From NCBI GenBank assembly GCA_024291935.2, contig CM044311.1, positions 28,896,001 to 28,960,000 of the forward strand: 64,000 nucleotides of DNA. Direction: 5' to 3'. The stretch comes from Okapia johnstoni (taxonomy: Eukaryota; Chordata; Mammalia; Artiodactyla; Giraffidae). Below, in pieces: positions 12,366-22,945 of the stretch. How positions within the stretch are numbered: position 1 is the stretch's first letter; the number at the start of each line of letters is the position of its first letter. Both the position numbers and the translations under genes were made by a program. The notes beneath the pieces were generated by a model, which was not told the DNA's origin, ran no database searches, and saw only the letters and a list, made by a program, of their open reading frames with translations.

Positions 12366-12530
12366 ATTAGCTGAGGTCTTTTTTTGTATCAGGAATTTTA
12401 TACATATTGTCTCATTTAATCCCAACAATAATCTCATGAGGAAACATTATTTTCCTCTTTTCCCCATAAGGAAATTCAAAGTTGGAGAAGTCAAATGTTG
12501 CGTTCCAGTTTATATAGCTTGACTGAACTC
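12366..12530 (-). mobile_element. MIR SINE fragment
   Basis: The order TTTATACATATTGTCTCATTTAATCC, CAACAATAATCTCATGAGGA and CCCCATAAGGAAATTCAAAG is the reverse complement of the MIR 3' half. Confidence 0.75.
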
Positions 12531-13379
12531 AAAGCTATGTCAGTCTTCTAAAGTCCACAAGCTCTCATCACATCACATGCCTCCATGGATGGGTGACAGA
12601 TGGAAAAGTGGACCCCCAAGCTAGGCTTGCTCAGCAGAGGTCTAGTAACCAGAGGCTGTGACTGCTTTCGAGGTTGCTTATGGTGGTTGGAATCCCATGC
12701 CCTTAAAAAATCGAACAAAGAATTCTCTCTCTTTCCAAAGAGATATCAAGTTTAAATTAACCTGTTAATTTTCTTAGGCTGCAGGGCATCAGTGTTAACT
12801 CGGTTATTTGCTTCACTACACTACTTGATTGACAAAGGAAAACAGAATTTTCTTTCATTTCTCACAAGTATAACTGCAAAAGTTATGGAAAGTTTTCTTA
12901 TTCAAGAAGAGGATGGAATTGAATTGTGGGTAATATACTTGTAAAATCCTGTAAACGATCACTTGATTTCTCCCTTTCCAGAAATGACAACACAGATGCT
13001 TTAAAATTAGAATGCAGGAAGGTTTCTGAGGACCTGTGCCTTGCTGTGGCTTCACGCTTTACGTGGAAACCTCACTTTATGTGTTGGGTCAGGGAAGGCA
13101 ATGTGTACCTATTTATAATATACTTGTTCTCCTAAGAACTTCTACCATTATTCTTGAATTAAAAGGTAAAAATAGAATTCCATCTAAATGAAACACATAT
13201 ATACATACATATACACACATGTATACATACTCTATAAATACATATATATACATATGCATATATATGATGTATGTGTATATATATGATATTATGAAATTTG
13301 ATTTTGCTATAGTAGACATTAAAAACATTCACCATAATCACGTTCTACTTCATTTCTTTTGTAATTAAACTGATATGCA
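12531..13379. other. Intergenic; AT/GT microsatellite-like patch at 13194-13290
   Basis: The patch alternates TA, CATA and CA steps (ACATACATATACACAC and similar) for about 100 bases and is a degenerate microsatellite. The reading frames across it give low-complexity Tyr/Ile peptides. No gene was recognised. Confidence 0.6.
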
Positions 13380-15112
13380 ATTAAAGTATTTTATCTTATA
13401 ATTATAGTCAGAGTTGAAGAGACAATTGTAAATAATGCTTCTATGAACATTGGAGGGCATACATATCTTTTTGAATCAGTGTTCTTACTTTTTTCAGATA
13501 TATACCCAGGAATAGAGTTGCTGGATCATATAGTGGCTCTGTTTTAGATTTTGAGAAATTTCCATACTGTTTTCCATAGTAGCTGTACCAGTTTACATTC
13601 CCACAAGCAGGGTAAGAGGTTCCCCTTCTCTCCACATCCTCTCCATCATTTGTTATTTATGTTCTTTATGTTGATAGCAATTCTGACAGGTGTGAGGTGA
13701 TATCTCATTTTTGTTTCGATCCTTATTCCCTTGATGATTAGTGATATTGAGCATTTTTCATGTGCCTGTTGTCAATCTGCATTTCCTCTTTGGAAATACG
13801 TCTATTCAGCTCTTTCATCCATTTTTTAATTGGGTTCTTTGGATTTTTTTGCTGTTGAGTTGTATGCATTGTTTATATATGTTGGATATTAATCAATCCT
13901 TTATCAGTCATATTCTTTTCAAACATCTTATCCTATTCAGTGGATATTTGTTTTGTTGATGATATCCTGTGCTGTGCAAAAACTTTTAAGTTTAATTAGG
14001 TCCTATTTATTTTTGCTTTTGTTTCCTTTACTCTAGGAGATAGACCCCCAAAATAGTGCTGTGATTTATGTCAAAGAAGGCTTTGCCTATGTTTCTTCTA
14101 GGAGTTTTGCAGTATTTGGTCTTACACTTAGATCTTTAATCCATTTTGAGTTTACTTATGTAGATAGTGTTAGAAAATGTTCTAAATTCATTCTTTTACA
14201 TGTATCTGTCCAGTTTTCCCATTACTGTTTATTGAAGAGACTATCTTTTTTCACTTTATAATCTTGCCTTCTTTGTCATCAGTTAATTGACCATAAGTGT
14301 GTGGATTTATTTCTGGGCTGTCCGTTCTGTTTCATTGATCTGTTTGTCTGTTTTTGTGCTGGCACCATCCTATTTGGCTTACTATAGCTTTTCAGTATTT
14401 TCTGAAGTCAGAGTATGATTCCTCCAGCTCCATTCTTCTTTCTCAAGATTATTTTGGCTACTCAGTCTTTTGTGTTCTCATACAAATTTTTAAATTATTT
14501 GTTCTAGTTCAGTGAAAAACACAATGGATATTTTGATAGGAATTGTATTGAATAGCTGGATTGCTTTTGATAGCATGGTCATTTTAACAATGTTAATTTC
14601 TCCAATCCATCTATATATCATTGGATATATCTTTCCGTGTGTTCATGTCATCTCCAATTTCTTTCATCAGTGTTTTATAGTTTTCTGAGTATGGGTCTTT
14701 TCCTTCCTTAGGTAGATTTACCCCCAGGTATTTTATCCTTTTTGATGCAATGGTAAATGGAGTTGTTTCCTTAAGTTCTCTTCCCGATAGTTTATTGTTG
14801 GTGTATACAAATGCAACAGATTTTTGTATATTAATTTTGTATCTTGCAACTTTGCTAAATTCATTGATGAGCTCTAGTAGTATTCTGGTGGCATCTTTAA
14901 GATTTTCTATGTAATGTATCAAGTTATCTGCAAACAGGGACAGTTTCACTTTTTCTTTTACAATTTGGATTCCTTCTATTTCCCTTTTTGCTTTTATTGC
15001 TGTGGTTAACACTTACAAACTATGTTGACTGAAAGTGGCTATGTTGAATAAAAGTGGTAAGAGTGGACATACTTATCTTGTACCTGATCTTAGAGAAAAA
15101 CAGGGAATTTTA
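13380..15112 (-). mobile_element. L1 LINE fragment, ORF2 C-terminal half, inactive
   Basis: The minus strand reads the L1 ORF2 from the reverse-transcriptase core to near the C-terminus. A residual open frame of 133 codons at 14611-15012 contains the RT palm segment KLSLFADNLIHYIENLKDATR. The catalytic FADD motif reads FADN here, so the second aspartate is lost. Further downstream on the minus strand, stops interrupt the frame. No 3' UTR or poly(A) is joined to it, so it is an internal fragment. Confidence 0.88.
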
Positions 15113-16204
15113 ATAGTACATGTACTATGCTCAGATAAAAATTAATTTAAAAATATTTTTGTGCAAAGTTAAATCAATTTATTCAGTCAGTATTGCATAT
15201 TATGAACAGAATTTCCTTTTAGCCTAATAAGATATGATTCAAGAAGTACTGAATTATATTCTTGGTTTAGAAATTGCTTTGAAGATTTTCAATAAAACAT
15301 TTGTTAATTGTTTTAGACTAAATAATGAAAAAGAAACTATTTTCACAGGATACTGTATTTCTGTGCTTGTGAGAAGAATCTAGAAATATGGAGAGAACAC
15401 AATTATTTAAGTGTGAGAATGGATTTCTACTGAAAGACTTTATATTTGTTCTTTCCTTCTTCCTACTGTGTAATGCAGTAGCCATGTTTTATATCAGTTT
15501 TAAAAAGTATATATTTGGAGTGGCAGGATAGGGATCAGCTTTATATAATTAGCTACATGCTCCATGTAATTAAGAATTTAGCAAGTAAGATAGGGACACA
15601 AATGTTTTCAAGGGCAGAAAGAAGGAAAGAGTTGGAAATGATAAAAATATGAATAGTTGGAAAAACTAGACTCTGCTTAAATATAGCATATAATCAATAT
15701 ACAGCTACCAGAAAGATGCAAACCCATTAACACAAAGACATTTGATAAAAGAATAGACTAGATGCCAACTAATGTTTGTGATGATGGAGGGTGAATGGAG
15801 GATCAGAGAAAGTCAGTCTCAGAACCTGCAGAGAAGGATGCTGCAATGAAGTGAGTCCATGTGCACCAAAGAGCCCCTCAGAGTGTCAGCAACTGAAGCC
15901 TGCAAGGAAGCTCCCCTACTCTCCCAGAGTTCATTCAGGACATGGGAGGGTTATTAACGGAGAATAATCCTGATGATCTCAGGGAACAAAATTCCAGAAC
16001 CTGTCATTTAAGGGTCTTCTGATAATATGGCTTGATTTTTATATCATGCTCTTAGCAATGTATCAACAGCCAAAAATCACTAGACATTTGAAGAAAACCT
16101 CACAGGTGAAAGCCAGAGGTCAAAGCAAACAGAAGAAAGAAACAGAAACAACAAAAGGAACAGAAGGAAATTATAAAACGGTAATCAATCACCTCAGAAA
16201 GATA
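15113..16204. other. Intergenic, no gene recognised
   Basis: AT-rich unique sequence. A possible very old repeat near 15780-16000 could not be assigned. Confidence 0.35.
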
Positions 16205-16470
16205 AGAGAATATATTCCATTTATTTAGTTAGTTCTTAGCGTTTAGTATATGCCAGTCACTTGTCTACTAACTTTATAATGGTGTCTCATTTAATCCTCA
16301 TAGCAGTTCCTTTGAGGTAGGAACTACTGTCCATTTCAAAGGAAGGTTAAGTATAGTATACTTGGGTTAAGTATAGCCAAGGACATCTTAGAAAATTGCA
16401 GAGCCAGGATTTGAACCCAAGTAGTCTGTTTGAAGTCCACCCTCTTACCCATTACATTTTACCTCCTTTC
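16205..16470 (-). mobile_element. MIR SINE
   Basis: In + orientation it shows GTGTCTCATTTAATCCTCAT, TTTGAGGTAGGAACTACTGTCC, GCAGAGCCAGGATTTGAACCC and AGTCTGTTTGAAGTCCACCC, the reverse complement of MIR over most of its length. A small duplication (TTAAGTATAG) sits in the middle. Confidence 0.85.
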
Positions 16471-16589
16471 CAAGAATGAAGAACAGAATATTCTCAAAGC
16501 TTTACTTTTGTTTAGTTAGCTTTTAAAATAGATTGCTAAAATATGCCCTTGAAATAAAGCTAGGATCTCGAAAATAAACTGTACCCATC

Positions 16590-16820
16590 TACACTGAACT
16601 TCCATTCTATCTCCCTGACTCTCTCCACTCAAGTAAATCATTACATTAAGTTTTATGTTCCTCACTCCTTTATTTTATTGTTTAAAACTATATATGTATA
16701 TTTTCTAAAGAGCTCCATGCTCTTTAAAATTCTTTTGTGAACTATTCTTGCTTGTATTTTTAAGATTCATCCATATTGTTGCATGTTAATTGATTTCATT
16801 AATTGTTACTGCTGTATTTA
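16590..16820 (-). mobile_element. L1M-type LINE 3' fragment
   Basis: The run TTCTTTTGTGAACTATTCTTGC then AAGATTCATCCATATTGTTGCATG matches reversed L1M 3' sequence. Confidence 0.55.
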
Positions 16821-16929
16821 AAAAAAAAGAGCAAATGTTATGAAAGAAAATAGTCAGAAGTTTTACAAAATACAACATTATAGTTAAAAGAAAATGTTTA
16901 TTATAATAATTAGCAGAAAAGTAATTGAA

Positions 16930-18010
16930 CTTCCTAGAGAGTAAAAAAATAAAGAAGAAGAAGGAAACAGAAAAATATATCAGAATGAGAATATCAATCA
17001 GGGTGTCTAACATTGTCCTATTAAGATTTCCAGAAAGAGAGAACAGAGAAAGAGATGAAGTATTTATTAATGAAACAGACCTTAAGGTTGTGTTTTTCCA
17101 GTTTGAAGAGCCATTGAGTGAGCAGTACAGGGAATGAAACAGTAATGTATATTAAGACACATAATATGACATTTTAGCACATACCAAAGATAAAAAGAAT
17201 AATATGTATATATTCTTTCTCTCTGTGGTGGGGGTGTGGCAGTTAGGAGAAGTACATCTACAATAAACCAGGAATCAAAATAGCATCAGACTTCTCTACA
17301 ACAACTTTGGAAGCTAGATGACAATGGAGAGGCCTTCTAAATTCTGAGGAAGAATGAAGCTAGAATACCACGTCAAAACTGCATTCGAATGTGAAGGATC
17401 TACAAGGTCCTAAAACATTTCCATTAGGGAGCTGTGTTTCTATAAATGAAAGAGTAGACAAAAAAGATGATGTGAGACTGAGGTCAAAGAGAATCCAAAC
17501 CAAGAGGTGGTTGAGAATTTCTATTTCAGCCTCAGGATTGCATCCTTAGAGAAAAATCAAACCCCATTGAAAGAAGAAAAAAATAAATTTGAAATGTTCG
17601 GTCATTCACAATTATAAATATGGTGAGTAAACTTCAATGCTCAAAATAAATCAGTTGATTAATTTGTTGTGGGCATTAATTTGGAATATATTACCCATTA
17701 TGAACTCCAAAAGTAAGCAACAAAGGGAACACAAAGCATTATACCTAATTTTACTTATTCATGAACAATATTTACAAATTAATAATAACTACTGATTTAA
17801 CTAAATAATTAAAAGGAAGTTGGGGAGTGAAAGAAGTACAAAATCCTCAAGGACAAAACAGGAATCAATAGATAATGTCTCATACATAAATCAAGAAACT
17901 ATGGGCCTATCTTATAGAAAAAATTAATTTAAATAATGAGAAAAGTGGTTTTAATACTAGAGGGATCATACTAAGAGTTGAAATAAGTCTGGGGAAAATA
18001 AAAGGATGTG
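16930..18010 (+). mobile_element. L1M LINE fragment (5' part)
   Basis: Blocks such as TTTCCAGAAAGAGAGAACAGAG, GACTTCTCTACAACAACTTTGGAAGC and ACCACGTCAAAACTGC follow the L1M region just after ORF1. It is diverged, the right boundary is uncertain, and there is no intact frame. Confidence 0.5.
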
Positions 18011-18689
18011 ACAGGGAACTTCTGTTTTTTTTTTATTTTTTAGGGTAAGCATTTTCATTTTCACAAAATATTAAATGACATTTTGAAGTGTAAAAAGGAA
18101 ACTTTATAGAAATGTGAAAATTAACACCATAATTTGGGTGTGATATTGGGGCAAGCAAAAACTAATGAGATGAAATGTCAAAGGTTAAGAGAATAATAAA
18201 TAACTTTTAGAAACATAAAGTGGGTTGCTATAGCTCCAGATCAAGGAGGAATTAGAATACATTTATAATAGTAACTTTGGAGATCAATTTTTAGATGGAT
18301 ACTTATCAAAAGCCATCATAAGGGAACTTCAGAACCTAGGAAATTTCATAACATGAAGACAAATCTAATCTGTGCTCCTACCTTGATTTTAATAATTGTG
18401 AAATTAGAGAAAATTATTTTAATGATAGCATTGAGGGGCTTTTGACTCTTCTTAGAGGCACTACAAAGTAGCTTGGCTTGGGGAAGGACTTTGAAAAGGT
18501 AGCAGGTTTGTCCACGTGATGCTAAGTCTTAATTGACGAAGAAGGTTTTAGACTAGTTACATGCTTCCTGGTTTCACATTTTATACATGCTGAAAGATTG
18601 AAACACTTTCCAACCAGTAGCTCAGCATTACTCTCTCCCACCCTCAAACAAATCACTCCTATTTTATGTCAGATCTTAAGGTATAACTA
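18011..18689. other. Intergenic, no gene recognised
   Basis: AT-rich unique sequence; T-rich run near 18026-18042. Confidence 0.35.
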
Positions 18690-18930
18690 TGGTACAGAGT
18701 AATGTTTATGAGGTAAGATTTTGGATTGAACCCTGACTCCACCACTTCCTAGCTGTGCAAACTGGACATGTTACCTAACCTCACCTGGAAGTTGAGAATG
18801 ATGATGTTAGTACCAGCTTATAGAGATTTTTTGAGACTTACATGGGAAATATTAATGAAGCACAGAGCACAATGCCAACCATATAATAAGTATTCAAAAA
18901 TGATAGCTATCATTATTATTGTTAATTTTG
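18690..18930 (+). mobile_element. MIR SINE
   Basis: Near full length: GATTGAACCCTGACTCCACCACTTCC, AGCTGTGCAAACTGGACATG, TGATGATGTTAGTACC, GCACAGAGCACAATGCC and AATAAGTATTCAAAAATG appear in MIR order. Confidence 0.88.
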
Positions 18931-19061
18931 AGAATGACTTCATGAATATTAAATCTTTATTCATAAAGGTATGAAATTTTGTTTTATCATTATTGTTGTG
19001 GCAACCACTTAGAAAGTATATATTTATAATTTGTTGAATAACCTGAGTGATTTCCAAATAA

Positions 19062-19272
19062 GAGCTTCCCAGGTGGCTCAGTGATAATCTATCTGCCAAG
19101 CAGGAGACGTGAGTTCAATCCCTGGGTTGGGAAATTCCCCTGGAGAAGGAAATGGCAATCCACCCCAGTATTTTTGCCTGGAAAATGCCATGGACAGAGG
19201 AGCCTGGCAAGCTACAGTCCATGGGGTTGCAAAAGAGGAGGACACAATTTAGCAACTAAACAACAACAATAA
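19062..19272 (+). mobile_element. Bov-tA SINE
   Basis: Head GAGCTTCCCAGGTGGCTCAG, a B-box-like GAGTTCAATCCCTGGG, BovA body, and an AACAACAACAAT tail. Confidence 0.9.
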
Positions 19273-20568
19273 ATTTGCATATATTTTAAACTTAATCAAA
19301 TCCCCTAATTGTTTTAGTCACTGATGACCTGGTCCTCCTCATTTTTGTTTACCGAGTCTCCTCTTATATTGATTCAAACATCTTGTCATGCATAGATGTG
19401 ACCTGAGATGTTCTTTGTCTCTTTCAAAACAGATTTTTCCTGTATGATTCTTTAGATTCACCATGCATCTCAGACTGTTAATCTTCTTTGTTTATCTCAT
19501 GTCTTTATTTCTCCTACAGCTAAGATAGTGAGATAATGCACTACATTATCTCTTTAGAAATTTAAAGTAAGAAATGGTGTCACAGGGCCAAGTTCTCTCC
19601 CAAGAAGCTTCCCAAGATACCTAGGGTGCAACCAGCAGCTCTCCTCTATCAGAAACATAATGTTTTGAGCACACCAAGAGTGGACCCTTTGGGATAACCA
19701 CCCTTTGGGATAACCTTGTGGGATTAACCACCATGACTTTTTTAATATTTATAGTGAGAAACAGCAACTGCAGAGTTTCAGGGACTTGTCCTTATGAACA
19801 ATGCATTCTCTTTCTGCTGACGGGAATTAATCTGAATCTGAATTTGATTTGAATTTGATTATTACATCTTAGCAATCTGCCAGTAAATATTTTTTGGACT
19901 GCTGAAACAACTTTGTTATGTCTCACTTTACTTTCTCATCAAATACACTGCAATAGCTGTCATCAATTTGCAATTTCTTTAAAATTTTGACTTACCCACT
20001 ATGACGCAGAGGTTGTAACTGACATACATGCCACAGAGGCTCAGCCTTTTTTCACCTTGCCTGGGTTAAGACCATTAAGGTAATGTGTGAAAACAAAGCA
20101 CCAAGACTTTGCTCTTTTGCAATTTCCCTGTTTCAGAATATTTCTTAAGCAACATGTGGTTTAGTGGCTCAGTCATGATAGGGAATTTTTGTGTTCTGTG
20201 CTAACTTTCTACCTCATTCCTGCTCTATATACCTTTGACTTTAGAACTTGCTGTATCACTCTGGGTGAGTCATTAAACATTTCCATGGATCCAGAATTCC
20301 ACAAAATAGAAGACAATTGATCACAACATTTGTTACTGTCACCTGAGGTTTTTTAAGGGCTAAGATGTTTAATACAGATTGTAACAGAACCTCAAATGTC
20401 ATGTATGTCTTTTAGTCTCCAGAAAACATTTTTTCTTGAGTAGAAGAGAAGGTTGGAAAATTGCTTCTCCCATCAATTTCCAGTATTATTTACATTTTAA
20501 ATATTTCTTAGAGTCTTAATGATGGCAAAATGCCTAGAGAAAAGGCATCTTAAAAGTAAGATTTTCTT
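19273..20568. other. 5' flank, no gene recognised; 16-base tandem duplication
   Basis: ACCCTTTGGGATAACC occurs twice head to tail at 19684-19699 and 19700-19715, with a degenerate third copy beside it. Otherwise nothing was recognised. Confidence 0.5.
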
Positions 20569-20727
20569 CAGGTTTAATCCCTGGTTCAGAAAGATCCCCT
20601 GGAGTAGGAAATGGCAATGCATTCTAGTATTCTTGTACTGGAAAATCCCATGGACATAGGAGACTGGCAGGCTACAGTCCATGGGATTGCAAAGAGTTGG
20701 GCACAACACATGAACAAGCTGCTAGCG
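20569..20727 (+). mobile_element. Bov-tA SINE, 5'-truncated
   Basis: It begins inside the B box (GGTTTAATCCCTGG) and continues through the BovA body to GTTGGGCACAACACATGAAC. Confidence 0.85.
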
Positions 20728-21990
20728 TGCAACACTTTTAAAACTGCGTTTAGTCCAGTTATGGTCACCATGAATGTGAGTGTTCTCTGTTCTTTAGTTA
20801 TCACTGTAGAAATATAATCTATAGAAAACATTATCCCAAGCAAAACTATTTGAAAGCTTCTGGCTCTTTAAGATCCTTGAACATTTCTTGATATAAAACA
20901 TCTCTTACATAAGTAAGTCTTTATTGGCATCTCCTTTTATTCTCACCAAAACCCTAACATGTAGTAAGCACATTATCATTCCCATGTTATTGAACGAACT
21001 CCACCATTGAGTTAAATTTCTATTCACAGATGAAAAAAATGGGGGCATGGAGGTTGCAAGTGTTTCAATAAGAAATAAATTTTTTTGTGACTTTCAATTT
21101 CTGAAGTTTTTTTATTTGTTTGTTTTAACTTAGATCACTGCTTTAACTTAAGCCCCAACAGAAAGTTTGAAAAGAAGCATACTTCTAGGGAATTACCCAA
21201 CTTCAGAGTACTCAGGTTTTTCAGTGTCATACTCTGTGTCACTATTTGGAAAATACCAGCCTGATAATTCTTGAAAAATATAATCCTGGTCTTAAAATCC
21301 AGTAGAAGACGCATACTAACTATAATCTTGACAAGTGTATTCCTTCAATTCTGTTACAGAATGTAAACTACATTTTAGCTAGTCAGGTGGCTTGATATAT
21401 TATCAGACAGCACAGAACAGACAATTTAATATTTGGTAAATGAATCAGTGAAATTTGAACACTAGAACTGGGTTTCAGGGAGGAGGGGCTTAGAGGTATG
21501 AGGAAAGACTGAGAAATAGAGTCAGTTGATTTTTCACCTAGAAAAGCTGCTCATTAAGAATATGGTACCACTGTTTTTCAACCCAGGGGTTTTATAAACA
21601 AAATCTGGGTTGATTCCCTTAACAAGCTGGTTTTAATAGAAGTGGAGTTTCAGACATTTTACAAGTCTCCCTTTGGTAAATCCCTAATTAATAAGAAAGC
21701 CTGAACTTCTTGCTTTTACTTTTCTGGGTATGTTGGTTTTGACATTATAATAAAAATGCTAAATCCTTTAGTTTGATGGGGAAATTCTTTCTAAGTCATA
21801 TTAGCTCTACTCCAGGACTATTAAATAAGGACTTGGGATGCTTCATTTGAAGGTACCATTGATCCACTGGATCACCACTCTATTAGCAATTATCAACATA
21901 TGGCAATGCAGTTTGTAGCAGAAAGACATCTGGTTAATTGAGGGTTGTGTTTTATTGATTTCCTTATTAATCAGGAATTTACAACATAAG
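20728..21990. other. 5' flank, possible MIR at 20920-21070
   Basis: A TTGGCATCTCCTTTTATTCTCAC to ACAGATGAAAAAAATGGGGGCATGGAGG series suggests a diverged reversed MIR. The remainder is unique, with no gene recognised. Confidence 0.35.
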
Positions 21991-22213
21991 GAGATTCCCT
22001 GGTGGCTCAGACTGTAAAATCATCTGCTTATAATGCTGGAGACCCAGGTTCGATCCCGGGGTGGGGAAGATCCCCTAGAGGAGGAAATGGCAACCCACTC
22101 CAGTACTCTTGCCTGGAAAATTCCATGGCTGGAGGAAACTCGTAGGCTATAGTCCATGGGGTCATAAAGAGTCAGATACAACTGAGCTACTTCACTTTCA
22201 CTTTCACTTTACA
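21991..22213 (+). mobile_element. Bov-tA SINE
   Basis: Head ATTCCCTGGTGGCTCAGAC, B box GGTTCGATCCC, BovA body, and a CACTTTCACTTTCACTTT tail. It lies about 680 bases upstream of the SAMSN1 start codon. Confidence 0.92.
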
Positions 22214-22697
22214 GCCTAGTAATGTGTTCACAAAGTAACAATATGCATGATCATTTACTTCTGGATTCGTATTCCTATTTATATGAATTTCATCCATACT
22301 GTTTTTTAAAATGTGCATATATGCTTTAAATAGGACTAGTATTGTTTAAAATCTAGTTTATTACATCTTCCAGTAAGGTTTACATAGGAATGCAAAGTTG
22401 ACTACCCTGAGTATTCTCTTCATTTTTTACATACTATAAAGTTCACATTTCAAGTTTTGCTTCATTTGTTAGCTCAGATGTTTTCTTCTCTCTACTTATC
22501 TCTACCTATCTCTCTATCTATCTATCTCATGAAATGTGTTACAGATTTTTATTTTTTTATAAACTGAGAAAATGTGTGTTATTTTGAAATCTTCATGGCC
22601 CTTACAACTGCAAGTGTGCTGAAGTGTGAGGTTTAGGGATCTACCTCATAGAATATAGCAAGAACAGAATGTTAAAATGTTACCAAAGAATTACTGT
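22214..22697. other. Proximal 5' flank of SAMSN1
   Basis: AT-rich unique sequence with a short TCTATC/TCTACC microsatellite at about 22490-22528. No TATA-like box stands out near the exon. Confidence 0.4.
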
Positions 22698-22719
22698 AAA
22701 AAAAAAAAAAAAAAAAAAA
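22698..22719 (+). repeat. Poly(A) tract, 22 A
   Basis: An uninterrupted run of A lies just upstream of the SAMSN1 first exon. No SINE or LINE body was recognised to its left, so it need not be a retroposon tail. It probably varies in length between individuals. Confidence 0.9.
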
Positions 22720-22888
22720 CTTTACCCATGTAGATGTGAAGTCATATCCTGACCAAAAAGAGGAAGTGGCAGGTTACTAGACTCAAACTTCTCTGCGGCT
22801 GTACATCATAGACAGCACACTGCTGACAGTCTTCAGTCATTTCTGTAACAACAGAAAGTGCACTCATTCGGAGTAGTGTGAATTCAAA
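22720..22888 (+). promoter_or_regulatory. SAMSN1: Presumed SAMSN1 promoter and 5' UTR of exon 1
   Basis: This repeat-free stretch lies between a 22-base A tract (22698-22719) and the start codon. There is no CpG island and no clear TATA box. A near-consensus PU.1/ETS motif, AAAAAGAGGAAGTG, lies at 22755-22768, about 120 bases before the ATG. That layout is typical of TATA-less myeloid and lymphoid promoters. A 7-bp inverted repeat TTTCTGT/ACAGAAA with a 4-base loop lies at 22840-22857 and would be in the mRNA leader. The transcription start cannot be placed from sequence alone. Confidence 0.55.
22755..22768 (+). promoter_or_regulatory. PU.1/ETS-type binding motif
   Basis: AAAAAGAGGAAGTG matches the A-rich flank plus GAGGAAGT core of the PU.1 (SPI1) consensus at every position I know. 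It lies 121 bases upstream of the SAMSN1 ATG. SAMSN1 is expressed in blood cells, so a PU.1 site at its first exon is biologically sensible. Occupancy is not shown by the sequence. Confidence 0.5.
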
Positions 22889-22945
22889 ATGCTGAAGAGA
22901 AAACCATCCAATGTTTCAGAGAAGGAAAAACATCAAAAGCCTAAG
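22889..22945 (+). CDS. SAMSN1: SAMSN1 coding exon 1 (residues 1-19)
   Basis: The exon encodes MLKRKPSNVSEKEKHQKPK, the conserved N-terminus of SAMSN1: a short, strongly basic, hydrophilic segment with no signal peptide. The start is chosen because an in-frame TAG lies four codons upstream at 22874-22876 and this is the first in-frame ATG after it. An A at position -3 gives an acceptable Kozak context. The donor GTATGG begins at 22946 directly after a Lys codon, so the junction is phase 0. The nearest conserved coding sequence is 25.9 kb downstream, so intron 1 is by far the longest intron here. Alternative upstream first exons, known for SAMSN1 in other mammals, were not recognised in this window. 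Confidence 0.95.
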
